The notes below the pieces were generated by a model that saw only the letters and a program-made list of their open reading frames with translations, was not told the DNA's origin and ran no database searches. Below are positions 11,277-23,249 of a DNA stretch of 64,000 nucleotides, one piece after another; position 1 is the first letter of the stretch, and each line of letters begins with the position of its first letter. A program made the position numbers and the translations under genes. The DNA is from Heliocidaris tuberculata (lineage: Eukaryota; Echinodermata; Echinoidea; Camarodonta; Echinometridae): positions 12,445,176 to 12,509,175 of the forward strand of contig CM046836.1 in NCBI GenBank assembly GCA_025618425.1. The letters run 5' to 3'.

Positions 11277-12270
11277 ACCCCGACATCGTGAGAAAGACAA
11301 TTGATCAATCAATCAATCAGTACATGGTGTCCAGCTCAGTTGCACTCTTTGCTGCTGACCTCATATTGACTTTTCGGATTATTGACAATCTCTACTGAGC
11401 TTGCCCATGTGATTCCATTGTCTGGTTTCCTCCATAGTTCCTTTGTCATTTTTTTCCCCCTCAGGCTTTTTTCCAATTTTTTTTTTTACACTGTAACATT
11501 AGCTTAGTCTATTTTTTGTATGCCTTTTTTCTTCCATGCAGACAGGTGATTTGGGGGGGATTTTCGTACATGTATGCTTTATGTACTTTACGGGATGACT
11601 TTCGGTGATTTTTTTTCATGTTCTTGTGTTTGATTTTGTTGATATCATTTTTTTTTCTTACGCTCCATGGTGAGAGAAACGAGGTTATGAATTACATTGT
11701 TTGTGACAGGGATACGGAACTATTTCTTTTGTTGTATTTTTTTTTCACTTGTTTTGATTCTATATCATCATGCTAGTATTATACTCCAGATACTATTGCC
11801 TATACAATGCTGTGTCATTTTCAGGATTTATATTTTTGTGGAGGATTGCTTATGGTACATACTCATTTATATAAGTATGATTTATAATGTTTTGGCTAAG
11901 CATGTACAAGCTTTTTGTGAAGGGATGTTCATGGTACATACTCATTTATGTTGGCATTGTTCATGTTTTGACCAAGCATGTGCAACCTTTTTGCTCTATT
12001 GTTGTAGTTTTGATAGAGCAGGAAGGTCTGATTTTATCCATGTCTTTGTTTTTAGCTATGCTCCACTCTATGGGTCATATTGATGTACATGTATTACACT
12101 TGATGTGCTATATATCCATTTTCTTGTTCTGGGTTAAGCCCCCATATATGTACACAGTGGCGGATCCAGGGGGGGCAATCCCGGCCCGTGCCCCCCCCCC
12201 TTTTGAGGGAAAACAATGCAATGTGCCCCCCCCTATTTGCGATTGTGCCCCCCCCCCCTTTTCGAGCAGA

Positions 12271-12322
<52 letters not shown>

Positions 12323-13629
12323 TGTCAGAGAACTATGGAGGGGAACTGGACCTCATAACCCCCCCCCCCCCACTGAGCGACTTTTGGAGGGCTGGCGAAA
12401 ATTTTTTTTTTTGCTCGCCACCTCCCCCCCCCCCCCCCCCCCCCCCACTGAGCGACTTTTGGAGGGCTGGCTAGAGACCAAAACAATATGGGTCTCCAAG
12501 CAGTTTCCCAAAGTTGACAATCCTGCATTTGTGTGCCCCCCCTTATACGAAATCCTGGATCCGCCCCTGTATGTACATGTATGTATGTTTATTTTGATGT
12601 ACATGTACTTGCTAGCTGATCTTAAACCTTGCTCAAATTTTCCCCTTGTTGTAAATAGCTAGCTATAGAAGTGAAAAGCAGCTTGTTCTTTTCGTTGGTG
12701 TCTTTTGTTTTTTGTCATGGTGGGGAACAGTAATGAATGTGGTATGATTTGGAACTGTATTTGTCTACTCGATCCTCACTGTGTTGGAGGCAATAAAAAT
12801 GGTGCCATATTAGTACATCTACATGTAACAGTTGGTTTAATATTAGGCCTCGATTTATTGTGGTCTGGTCACAGGTAATGTTTATCAGAATAGTGCAGGT
12901 CAGTTTTGTTTTTTATGATTATATGCCTGGGTTGATGTGTATGGCTGTTACACACGCATTCCTTTGGCATACATATATTTCAAGAACAAAATATGATTGT
13001 TTTAGCTTCACTATTTTGATGTATAGTTATGTATTATGTCTACATGTACATGCATCACTTCTTTTGTTGTTTCTTAAGTAAGTAAATTTTGTGAGGAATT
13101 AGTTACCATATCATCCACGACATATACTACATGTACATTGTTATCTTGAGATGTAAGGAAAGAGACAGAAGTAAAAGTGGTTTGTTAGATATGTTTATAT
13201 TATACGAATGTTCCTATTTTAGAAATACACATACACGATTGCAAATTGGTCGCTGCATCTTATTGGTTTAGTAGTAATTTAATTAGCGCTAGTATAGTGG
13301 GTGTACACTACTTTTAGAAATACAAATATGACAGTTAATGAGCTGTCGCCTCCTCTTGGTTTAGTGGTAATTCAATGATTATTATAGTGCAGGGGGTACG
13401 TAGTACTCTTGTCTTAACTATTTTTGTGTTGGAGTTATGTTTGGTATGCTCATTTATACATGTATAGTATGCTTCATTACTACATACGCAGTAGAGTATA
13501 CGTCGCTTTTTCTGCCTTTGTAGGTTTCAAATAGTGTCAAAAATGTTGTTATTGGTTTTGAGCCATTTTGCTATCACTGGTCTTTATGTACAGCAGATAG
13601 TGATTTTTTACTCCATTTTTTTTTTGAAT
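11277..13629 (+). other. Non-coding interior of the LTR element
   Basis: T-rich sequence with repeated TACATGTA-type palindromes and no conserved frame. This is where reverse transcriptase and integrase would lie in an autonomous element; none is recognisable on either strand. A poly-G MITE has inserted at 12155-12569. The rest could be captured host sequence. Confidence 0.6.
12155..12569. mobile_element. hAT-like poly-G/poly-C MITE nested in the LTR element
   Basis: The ends are CAGTGGCGGATCCAGG and CCTGGATCCGCCCCTG, inverted copies with one mismatch. Both flanks are TATGTACA (12147-12154 and 12570-12577), a perfect 8-base target duplication that points to hAT-type insertion. The inside is C-runs, a long T-run and the motif TTGCTTGTCAGAGAA shared with other elements in the window. 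It has no transposase. Confidence 0.9.
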
Positions 13630-13657
13630 AGGAAAGAAAGAAAGGAAGAAAGAAAGC
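13630..13657 (+). other. Polypurine tract of the LTR element
   Basis: AGGAAAGAAAGAAAGG and further GAAA repeats, nearly all purine, end seven bases before the 3' LTR. This is where LTR elements prime plus-strand DNA synthesis. Confidence 0.65.
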
Positions 13658-13664
13658 GATATCA

Positions 13665-13848
13665 CGCCATTGGATTAGAGTTCCTTTATTGGTTTGTGTT
13701 ATACCGCCACCTTGTGGCACAGTTATGTTATAGAATTGTAAACATGCAATCGCCCCTTAGCGGCGCCGCGATTGAGAGTTGACCACTGTCTCATTAAACT
13801 GAGGTAACTTTAGCCTTTATTGTGATTGGAGTGTCTTCCTTTATGGCG
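13665..13848 (+). repeat. 3' LTR
   Basis: It matches the 5' LTR over all 184 bases except one (A at 13742). It starts CGCCATTGG and ends TTATGGCG. The base sequence after it (TAGAAAG) does not match the one before the 5' LTR (TCCCAG), so no target duplication is seen. Confidence 0.9.
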
Positions 13849-13942
13849 TAGAAAGAAAATCAAAATGGCATCTAACGGTAGAAGTACAATCGATTTGCAA
13901 GCTGACCCTACAAATCTGTTGAAAAATTGCACTAGTAAACGC

Positions 13943-14440
13943 CGGGGGGGGGGGGGGGGCCACTCAGGTATATTGGTGTACACATGCGCGTCCAAAAAAA
14001 CGTGTAAAAAGGGGTGTTTTTTTTCATCCAAGACGCGTAACGCGCGTTACGTGTTAAGGGGTCCGAAAACGCCGATTTTCAACAAAAAGGGGGTGCTGAA
14101 CGGAATGAGGCCAAACGCGTTTAGGGGGTCATTTTCATTCCGGCGGCAATTGTACGAACAAAACATTTTTAATCCGATTTTCAGGAACTTGAACGCCCTT
14201 TGGAGTGGTGTATTTTTTATGTTGGTTAAGTTAATCTTGTTTAGGGAGTAATATTTAAGACAAACTTGTTTAGGGGGTACGAAATCCTCGTTAAGGGGTA
14301 ATTTTTACGAAAAAAGCACGCGAAATCCTTGTTAAGGGGTGTCTTTTCACCAAAGTATGAAACTTGTTTAGGGGGTATTTTTTAAATCCATGGACACGCA
14401 TGTGTACACTAATATACCTGAGTGCCCCCCCCCCCCCGGG
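13943..14440. mobile_element. Inverted-repeat element with G/C-run ends and 9-bp target duplication
   Basis: AGTAAACGC occurs on both sides (13934-13942 and 14441-14449). Inside the G/C runs the ends match as inverted repeats: CACTCAGGTATATTGGTG on the left and CACTAATATACCTGAGTG on the right, continuing into GTACACATGCG-type sequence. The body repeats a TTTAGGGGGTA / GTTAAGGGGT motif. There is no transposase frame. A 9-base duplication fits Mutator-like elements; an 8-base hAT duplication followed by C is the alternative. Confidence 0.75.
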
Positions 14441-14449
14441 AGTAAACGC

Positions 14450-15161
14450 TGGTTTTGGGTTTTCCTGCTTTTAAAAACTTTCATAATGATCACTAAGAAC
14501 AAAATAACCATATTAAAAACATATATATTTATATGTTGCTATATACAAGCCGATACTATGTACTTTCTCAGTTGATGAACTTACTTGGTAAGTTCATAAG
14601 TTCATAAGTTCACGAGATTGCTTTGCCGCGAATTTCGGGTTTGTTATTATATGCCTAAAATAAACTTACATTGTAATCAAGATATGAATGTGATTTTACC
14701 ATGCCTTAATTAAACTTTGTGTGACGCAATATTTTAAAAATATTTATTAGTTGTATATTTCGAAGTTTTCCAAGTTTCCTATAAACAAAAACAATAAATA
14801 CTTGTTTATCGTCATATTATATTTACATATTTTTATATTCAACTGTTGAAAATGACGTCCGAATGAATTTGAGTAAACGAATCAAATTAGACACGAATGA
14901 TCTAATTTTCATTTAAATAATCATAGAATCTATATGAAACTTCAATAATGAAAGATCAAACTTTCTTCGTAATACATTGGCAATAAATGTTTCATCAAAA
15001 TAATCAAATCATTATAAACCTCGTGAAAGAGTGAATTCGTTTTATTGTTGCTCGTTAATAAGGTTGAATACTTTCAATTTTAGTCATCTGTTTATAAATT
15101 AAATAAGTATTTGCTATCCCAGACGACGGCAATAATAAAAAATCAATCCACTCCGCACAGT
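14450..15161. other. AT-rich spacer
   Basis: No gene, inverted-repeat ends or long tandem repeat is seen here apart from a small TAAGTTCA triplication near 14590. Confidence 0.5.
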
Positions 15162-15387
15162 ATTAGGGCGATTCCGTGCAACGTGTCAGGTATATACAAC
15201 ATATGTGTTTTTCCACATATTTCATCCAAAAATGAAGAATGTCTCGATACGACCTTTGAATAATGGTGCTTTCAGGTATCACCACCTATAGACATGGTCA
15301 TATCAAGAGATTTTTCATTCGTCGATGAATATGGATAAATGTCATATGTCCTATGGGACACTCTGCACAGAATCACCAATAAGGCCT
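15162..15387. mobile_element. Possible small inverted-repeat element
   Basis: TATTAGGGCGATTCCGTGCA near the left is matched imperfectly by the reverse complement of TGCACAGAATCACCAATAA at the right, over about 26 bases. No clear target duplication is seen, so this is a worn MITE at best. Confidence 0.4.
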
Positions 15388-15548
15388 CTTATCTATATAG
15401 TGTCATTTTCTTGCAGTATAGCGCCTCACAATAGTGGTCTCCAAAGTATATATGGACCACTGAACCTATATAGGCCAATAAGTGGATAATGATCATTTCT
15501 ATAGTGGACAGGGTTGAGTTCCTAAATCCCTAAAGAGAGAAAGAAAGA

Positions 15549-15583
<35 letters not shown>

Positions 15584-15797
15584 AAGGGGGGGGGGGGGGG
15601 GTGTGGAGATGGGCAGATCAGCAGATGGAAGGAGTCGGGGGGGGGGGGGGGTTATCATGTATCTCATTTTCTTTTGTTGATATTTGATAGGCCTATTTCT
15701 TCTTAGTTTGATTTTCAGAACTTGTTTTTCTCCGCCAACAAACCTTTTAAAAATTTTCCGATTTCATTTCCCTCTCAGTATCCTCTGGCGATGTCAG

Positions 15798-16530
15798 GCG
15801 CGTAGCCAGGGACTGTCATCCCCCCCCCCCCCACTGAACGCCAACTAAAAAACATTAAAAAAAAACAAAAAAAACCGAGAGCGAAAAAGAGGGGGAAGTG
15901 AGAGAAAACAGCGAGAAAAAGTACAGGCATGGAATGATGAAATGAAAGCGATATAGAGGGAGAAAGAATTGAGGGGCGTGACAGACTTTATTTTTTAAAA
16001 GAGTAAGTAAGAAATCACGCTACAAAATTACGGGTTCATGAGTGAATATGCCCATCGTCCTGAATGCCCGACGACGCGATGCAGAAGAGTCTGAGAGGTT
16101 ATGATGATTTACTTGTACATTATGCGATCAGGGCAACGTTGCCAGAGTTGGCAGAATTCTGCTTTCTGGCAGAATTTTGACCGCTTTAGCATCTAGCATT
16201 ATGCTAGGCATAATTTGACAAAATTTAGCACAATTTTAGCAGAATTTTTTTTTTTTGCTTGTCAGAGAATATTTTAGTAAAAATACACCCAAAAATGCTG
16301 ATAACCATTTTTTTTTGTTTTTGTTTTTGTTTTTTGTTTTTGTTTGTCAGAGAATTTTTGAGTAAAATTTTGATTTAGCAGTAAAATTTTTGATTTGGCA
16401 GAATTTTCGCTGCTCGCTAGCAGAATAGTATTTTTTTTTCACTGGATCAGGGGCCAGTGTAGGACTATCCTATGAAAAAAAATAAAGAAACGAAATACTC
16501 TGATGCCCCCCCCCCCCCCCTCGCCTCGAC
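15798..16530. mobile_element. Poly-G MITE fragments upstream of CEP20
   Basis: CAGGCGCGTAGCCAGGG followed by a C-run matches the left end of the element at 43420 (CAGCCGCGTAGCCAGGA). From 16135 to 16440 lies a second unit, starting CAACGTTGCCAGAGTTGGCA, that is repeated at about 43615-43920. It contains two TTGTCAGAGAAT motifs. No right terminus with a target duplication was found. The block ends about 150 bases before the CEP20 start codon, so it may lie in or near that promoter. Confidence 0.55.
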
Positions 16531-16686
16531 GCCCGGCAATCATGAAGGTCGACCCGTCTGTCGATATCATGCGGTGTCCTCAGTGCAGTGCAGCTCGCCC
16601 GCAAAATAAGTACAAAATTCGTATTTGTCTCATGCAGCGTTCCATAGTTTATGAATTCTGCTGGTTCATTTGAAACTGCACAAAAA

Positions 16687-19599
16687 ATGGCCCATGCGCA
16701 AGAATTGAAAGCAGGTAAGTTTCACTTTCTTCTGCTTTTTAGATCTTTATCGTAACTTTTAATTACATTTTAGTAAGAAAATGTGTAAATATAAAATTTT
16801 ACTCTTTAAATTGGGAAAATACAAAGTGCCATGAATTTGACTGTGCCCATGTGCTTATATTTGCGTGAGATGCTCAGTGACAGTGATCTTGATGTCGTCA
16901 ATGCAATGGTCATGTAAACTTATAGTAACATGTACAAACTTATCTGAAGATAACAGTTTAGGCGCACGGCCGATATTGGAGACTGTTTCCTATTTGGGAG
17001 ACTCTCTTTGATATTGGAGACTTAGCTTACAAAAGGACAAAAGAAACAACAGTAATATAAAAATAATAAGGCAATTTTTTTCTCACTGAGCCTGAGGTCG
17101 GAAGCCCATTTGTTTTGCGTGTGGATAATAACAAAAAATGTTATGATAACAAAAGTAGATGGTGAATTTTTAAAGTAGACAGTCGAAAGGGGTAATTTTT
17201 CATGAGGAATCTGCTTATCACAATTTCATTTTGAGCCAAGGTAATCCCTTTGCAGCAAATGTAAACAAAGAAAATTGGTCTCCTAAAAAATTAAAATGCG
17301 AGACTGTCTCCCAAATAGCCTAGGGCTAGGCTACCAAAAATGTTGACAAAAGTCTCTGACAATAGAGACAGTCTCCAATATCGGCCATGCGCCTCTACTG
17401 ATGAGTGATACATGTACCAGCTTATCTGAAGATAAGCTTGTACTCCACAATAGCTTTTACGGGTGGATAGGCTTCAATAGCTTTTGTGTGTGTTAGCAGG
17501 CTATGGTCCGTTCTAGATCTCCAATATCCTCGCATAAGTGTGAGTGATTCATACATGAGAGGAAAATAATTAGACCTAGATCTATTTAAAATTTCACTTT
17601 CAACTCTCAAACCTCAAATTTGTAGCATAGTGAGAGTTGAAGAGTCCCTGAATCAGGTAATCTAGCAAATTTAAGAAATTAAATCTTGATTAGAGCAATG
17701 TCGTCATCTGTTTTTGACAGCTGCAACAGTGAATGTTGGAGACAGCCCCACATAGGCAAGGGCCTATGACTGGTCTCTGACTCTGTCTCTGACTCTGTCT
17801 CTGACTCTGTCTCTGAAAATAAATTCGACATTTCCTTCCCACAAAAGTATAAATTAAATCTAGGCCTATATTTCTTATCATAATTTCAACAGTGAAACTG
17901 ATGTGGTGAAAAAAAGGGTTGCTCTGAAGGCCTATTTTTTGTTTCAACTGTAATAGATCTACTTCATGATCCATTTTTTTCTTTTGGAAATCCTTACACA
18001 CCTCAGTTGTCAAGGAGACCCTGGAGAACAATGGTGTCCTGGGAGAAATCAAGGCCAGAGTTCGAGCAGAAGTCTTTCACGCTTTGGATGATCCAAACCA
18101 GAGGAAACCACAGCTGAGTAATGAGAACCTGTTCATTAATGAGCTCATCAGAGAGTATCTGGAGTTCAACCGGTATAAATACACATCATCTGTCCTCTTA
18201 GCAGGTATGACTTTTGACTTTTGAATAGATATCACAAAAAGGAAGAAGGAAGTAACAAGTTGACTTTGAATTATGAGGATGTATATTATCCTAAGAAATA
18301 GTGGATGCAGGCCTTCTGTCATCTTACTTAAATTACTGAATCAATCTTATTTTGGGGGTTATACTTCTAAATTTCATTTTTGCACTTTTTTTTAACATGT
18401 AGATCTAGTTCTTCTTCCTTCTCTAGACTGTCTATGTTTGCTCTTCTTCCTATTTTTTCTTTTGCCTTTTTCTTCTTCTGCTTCTCTTCTTTCCAAGTCT
18501 ATCGCCAATATTTCCAGACAAAAACAAAACAAACTACATTTACTCAGATATCTTTTCATTAATAAACAGATTTTTAAAACTGCTTCACTGGGGGCTAGCA
18601 AAATAAAAGGACTTTATTTATTTATTTATGTATTTATATTTATTTTATTTTATTTATTTATTTATTATTTTTTTTAATTTTCATTTATTTATTTATTTAT
18701 TTTTTGTGGGGGGGGGGGGGTCTATATTTTCTTAAATGTATGTCACAGGCAATATCTGAGGTACAATGTAAATGGCAACTTTTCCCTGATATGTACCAGA
18801 TCTATTGATTGATTAATGCCCATTAGTTAATTATTTGTCAATTGAATACATGTATATGTTATTTGCTTTTTTCTTGTTCTTTCAAACTTTTTTAGAGTCT
18901 GGACAACCCACCACACCTTTAGATCGTCAATTTGTAGCAAGTGAACTAAACATAGTGGAAGATAGGCATACAGCTGGAATGTAAGTAATGCACACTGATA
19001 TGATGAATAGGGAATCTTTCTAATTTACATTACTCTTATTGTAGACGTGTGTAGATATTTCAAATCTCATGTTCATTTCATGTAAAGGCTTTTTGTGAAG
19101 GTGAATAGACCGGAACATAAGACTTACAATTTGTTTAAAAGTTGAAACTGCTATCAGATATAGAAGATATTTTAGAATAATCCTGCTGTTGAATGTAAAG
19201 TGTATAATTTGCTGATTCACACTTGTATTAATTGTTAATGTAGTCTACTCGTTGTTTCATTGAACAAATTTTCGTAATTTTTGGAGGGTATTTAACAACA
19301 TTCAAGCTTGTCTTTTGAGTAAATTTCTTGCAATAATACTGTTCTTTAGATGTATCCTTTAACTTAGTATATGTAATATCTATGTCCCCTTCAGTCCTTT
19401 ATTGTATGGGATACTATCACACTTCATGCATGGCAAAGGGAAAGGTTTGTCCCTTAGCCCCAGCCACCAATCATCATCCTCATCCCTGGATCCATCTCAT
19501 CTGAGATCCCTGCCTGTCAGGACAGACAGCCACAGAACAACACGATCAGGTAAGGTTTTTGTCAAGAACTTGGAGGCCCAGTCACACATTAAGCAGTAA
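16687..19599 (+). CDS. CEP20: CEP20 / FOR20 (FOPNL), centriolar satellite LisH protein
   Basis: Four exons: 16687-16714, 18007-18204, 18896-18980 and 19395-19599. All introns are GT-AG and the phases match (1, 1, 2). The product is 171 residues; the human protein is about 174. Family members sit at centriolar satellites and basal bodies and are needed for cilium assembly. The start MAHAQELKAVVKETLE matches MATVAELKAVLKDTLE of vertebrates, and this fixes the ATG. A LisH dimerisation motif spans about residues 49-81 (NELIREYLEFNRYKYTSS). PLDRQF and IPLLYGILSHFMHG are the other conserved blocks. The C-terminus after GLSLSPSHQ is Ser-rich and poorly conserved. A strong donor (CAG then GTAAGG) at 19550/19551 could replace the last 16 residues with another exon, but AATAAA at about 19618 supports ending here. 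The introns carry MITEs. Confidence 0.92.
16960..17394. mobile_element. MITE in CEP20 intron 1
   Basis: AGGCGCACGGCCGATATTGG on the left is mirrored by CCAATATCGGCCATGCGCCT on the right, extended by GAGACTG/CAGTCTC. The body repeats GGGAGACT/GTCTCC motifs. The flanks TTA and CTA hint at a 3-base duplication of the PIF/Harbinger type, but this is not certain. Confidence 0.7.
17400..17760 (+). repeat. Dispersed repeat, copy 1 (CEP20 intron 1)
   Basis: It starts near CTTATCTGAAGATAAGCTTG and ends near CACATAGGCAAGGGCC. The same sequence, diverged, is at about 39380-39705. Shared landmarks include GGCTTCAATAGCT, AATCAGGTAATCTAGCAAAT and GCAACAGTGAATGTTGGA. It has no coding signs. The second copy lies inside the inverted-repeat element at 38874-39899, so this is probably part of the same mobile family. 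Confidence 0.75.
17766..17815 (+). repeat. CTGACTCTGTCT minisatellite
   Basis: A 12-base unit, CTCTGACTCTGT, is repeated about four times in CEP20 intron 1. Confidence 0.8.
18613..18720. repeat. TTTA microsatellite and G-run in CEP20 intron 2
   Basis: Imperfect (ATTT)n runs are followed by a G-run of about 14. This is simple-sequence DNA only. Confidence 0.85.
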
Positions 19600-19700
19600 A
19601 CCACTTTAAAGTTTTTAAATAAAAGACAAAGTCACAAGTAATTAAATGAGAATAAATGTAGTGTGTTTCACTTTTCTGTCTCTTGGGTCAGTGTGTTATA

Positions 19701-20772
19701 CGGTATGTCCCAGAAAAAAAAATGAAACCCTAAAACAAAAGGTTATTGTCACCAAATTATGTGCTGAAATACCACAATTATCTGTTTCCCATAAAGTAGA
19801 AATATTCTGCTTTTGAATGATACATTAATCGCATTCCTACGTAAATGCTTTACCGAGCCTCATCATTTTGAAAATGACATGTAAAAACCTACCTGTGCCA
19901 GATTTGGCTGAAACGGTGAAAACATGAAAGGATCACATGCGAACATGACCCGAAGGAATCATAAATTTTAAAACCTAAGGAGAATATTGCTTTTATTTGC
20001 TTCTTTTAATAATTAGGGTAAGGATAATTCCCTCATTATAAAATACAAGATGGTAGACTTTTTGTTGATGGTGGGGGGGGGGGGGGGGGGGGGGGGGGGA
20101 GAAAAGGCTTATTTTTGTACTGAAATGGTACCTACAGTCATTATGAACTCTGATTTTTGCATTGTTCAGAACTGCAACTTCTTTAAAGAACAAAGCAGAC
20201 AGCAAGGTGATATTTTAATATGAAAAAATTAAAGTAAGGGGGAACCTTCCATTATCATAAAATGGTAAAGTATTGATAAAGGGCACATAAGGTGGGAAAA
20301 TGTCAGATTATAGCAATTTTCCTTCTCAGGATGGGGACTTTTCCATCACAAGGGGGGCACTTTTTCATTGTTCGATGGATATTTATTGATTTAGGAAAGT
20401 TCAGAGGTGTCTGCCCCTGTCATCTTAGGCAATTGGCTTTACCCCCTTGTTTATGAAAATTCTGATTGAAAATATATCATCACGCAATGGGAATCTAGCG
20501 TAACATATCTTTTAAAGCTTACATATTACGGCATATTCGTATGTGATACTAAACTCTTCAAGTATTTACCCGAATTTGGCACAAATGGATTTGTACATGC
20601 CATTTTCAAAGCAATGTTGCTCTGTGAATAATGTATCAATTAATGCCGTCAATGTATCATTTGAAAGCATATTACTTCTAGTTCATGAAAAACAGAGAAT
20701 TATATTCATATAACAAAGTTTGTTAATAATAAGCCTTTGTTTTAGTGTTTCATTTTTTTCTGGGACGCACTG
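19701..20772. mobile_element. Mariner/Tc1-like remnant after CEP20
   Basis: The left end CGGTATGTCCCAGAAAA and the right end TTTTCTGGGACGCACTG are inverted copies flanked by TA on both sides, as expected for Tc1/mariner elements. The inverted match continues through TGAAAC. The ~1.07-kb body has no DDE/D transposase frame and contains a 29-base G-run near 20072. It is likely an internally deleted or heavily decayed copy. Confidence 0.65.
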
Positions 20773-20774
20773 TA

Positions 20775-23245
20775 TGTAGGGGCCATTGTTACAGGCAGCT
20801 TTTTTTTTTTTACCCCCTAAGATATTACATCTTGCCATTATATTTACATGAAAAGTTTTTTTTCCGCAGTGATTTTTGTTGGGGCTATCTGTGTCATGTC
20901 TGAACACTTGTGTAAATGCATTATGATGATACACACAGTACTTGATATAATTGTTTTCTCCTTAGATTCTTTTCAAATTTTGAACAAAATATAGTGCCCC
21001 TGTGAAGGTCAATTTTTTAAATTTCGTTGTTGTTGTTTGTTTTGGGGTTGTTGTTTTTTGAGGGGGGTGGGGTGGGCACTATGTGAAGGTGTGCAGGGGC
21101 TAGTTCAGTTATGGTTGCAGCAAACCATCCTTTGCTTACTTGTAATTTGAATACAAATTTCAGAGTCCTGTCCTACGTTCATGTGGGCATTACTGAAGAG
21201 ATCTTCCATTTGTGTCACCATTTTCATTTCTTTGCTTATTACATTCGTTCAGACCTTCCTCACCATTCTGATGTGAGAATAGGGGAGCCGTTCACCTTCA
21301 GTAACAAACGCAGATGATAGGGGTTGGTTACACGGACTGTCAGCTTTGGATGAAAGACAGCTCGTGTTTTGATCTGTTGACTGATGAACTTGACACTTTT
21401 AATGATGGTGGCTGTTTAGTGTTTACACCATTTGACAACATGGAAGAAAAGATATTCTCTGTCGATCTGACTGATGCACTTAACCCTTCTTTCACGAGAT
21501 AATCACAGTAGGTTGTAAATATCAGTCATAACAAGTGTGCCACGCCTGAGAAGTGTTTTCACATTATGGAGAGCTGAAATGTTTGATGACTGTGAAATGA
21601 TAAATTGGATGCTCATAAATGGGGAACCATCTGGTGAAATCGGGACTGCGTCAGTGCGTTACTGTGCATGTACTCAAAATAAAAAACATTGTACTCCAAG
21701 TACTCCACCCCCCCCCCCCCCCCCCCCCCACCTCCTGTTTCTAGATTCTTCATGTCTATCTATAGGACTATGGAGTACTATTGAAAAGCAATTGCTGGTA
21801 GAAATATTTGATGCTATTATTTTTCAGTTTTAGGAGGATTGGTGTACTGGGTAACATATTTTGATCATAAAACTGGATGTCACAGCCTATTTGGGCTATT
21901 ACATGCACCAGAAAAGCTAATGGTTTCATAATACACACATGACAGTCTGGGGCATATGATAAACATATACCCAGGCGAACTTGCTTCCAATAGCATCACA
22001 GTTTTTCAAACAGATTTCCTTACAACCTTTTACAAATAGATGTCATTCTGTTGGGTGAGCCCAAGCATGACCAAGAAAAATACCTGTAGCTGTGAGGTTG
22101 AACTATCAGAAAACATGTGAAACTATTGTGAGCAAGTTCTCCTAGCAGCCCACATAAGGACCTAAAAGTGTATTAAATGCTTCACAAGAATGATTCTGGG
22201 TTTTTATGAATGCCCTTTCTATAACTTGCATGTTCAATGTGCTGACTAATGACAAGGAAATAATGGGGGGGGGGGGAATCTTTTTAGACTATGTAAGAGC
22301 AGAATCTCAGGAAGCTTTGTGTTGTTGAGATGAAATGTATTTTATTTTGTATATTAATTCTAGGATCAAATTTAGGCCTGAGATTTGATGTTTATGTTGG
22401 ATTTTTAGTCAGAATCTTTATGTATGTTTATATAGACTGATTTTATCACAAATGTATTTGTGTTTGTTATGCCCATGTGTTAATGCATTTGCAGTATTTA
22501 GTTGTATCAATAATTAGGTAAAAGAAAATTGTTTCTTATCTTACTCATACGATGCCAGAACCCTGTGTACTGATCTACGTAGCGGTGCCATGTACATGTG
22601 CACTAGCCTGTGCTCACGTGCCACACCCTTGTATAGTAGCCTCTGCAGCGAAGTGACGTACACATTTTAGTCGCATTGTTTGCTTGCACCCAAAACTAAA
22701 TCCGGCACAGGGTGGATTAGTGGCTGGCACAATAGTGATTAGCACTGTCGCACTGGGGTTGGTACATTGGGGCAGATTAAGGGTTAACTAACAAACTTAT
22801 GCCTGATCAAATAAATATGTGGAATTTGAATCAACAACAATTGGTCATATTGGAAGTGTTTTCATTATACAGGTATGTGAATCGTTCATCAGTCTTTAAC
22901 AGTAAGATTAAGGGCCAAAACATTGACGGAGCCACAAAATACCGGTAGGCACATAATTATCATTTGGCTGTCCACCTGAAATGAATGCCGGAATTCCAAC
23001 AATGAAAACTAAAATGTACTTCCGGAAATGGGCAAAGGGAAGAGAGGAAAAGAGAGATAGAGGAAGGGATTGAGAGAATTCAAATAAGAGGTGGAAATAA
23101 AAGTGATAGAAAAACAGAGAAAGAGATAGACAGATATAGCAAGGAGGAAGAGATAGAGAAAGAGACATAGTGATACACAGTAGAGAGGAGAGAAGGAGAA
23201 AGAATGGGAAAGCAAAGAGATCGAAGAAGAGGGAGGGATGGGGAC
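20775..23245. other. Spacer between CEP20 and the TTAA element
   Basis: No gene can be supported. Open frames at 21111-21502 have acceptor-like sequence before them (ATTTCAG) but no recognisable protein. A C-run lies at 21711-21729. A CpG-richer patch at about 22550-22790 is unexplained. A purine-rich stretch at 23035-23240 gives artefactual frames on the - strand. Confidence 0.4.
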
Positions 23246-23249
23246 TTAA

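Larger units (their letters stand above)
8972..13848 (+). mobile_element. LTR retroelement with gag/protease-like frames and no visible polymerase
   Basis: Two direct repeats of 184 bp (8972-9155 and 13665-13848) differ at a single base. The first is followed at once by a primer-binding-like site, and the second is preceded by a purine-rich tract, as in an LTR retrotransposon. The 4.5-kb interior has gag-like and aspartic-protease-like frames (9254-10773) and a Pro-rich tandem-repeat frame (10770-11276). After that come about 2.3 kb without coding signs. No reverse transcriptase, RNase H or integrase motif was found. The near-identical LTRs imply a young insertion, so I infer a non-autonomous element moved by a relative. 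The ends are CGCC...GGCG rather than TG...CA, and I see no clear target duplication. Confidence 0.85.

Noticed and set aside
21111..21502. Possible extra CEP20 exons or a small gene
   Set aside because: Acceptor-like starts exist, but the encoded text matches nothing in CEP20 or any family I recognise and no donor/acceptor set completes a model.
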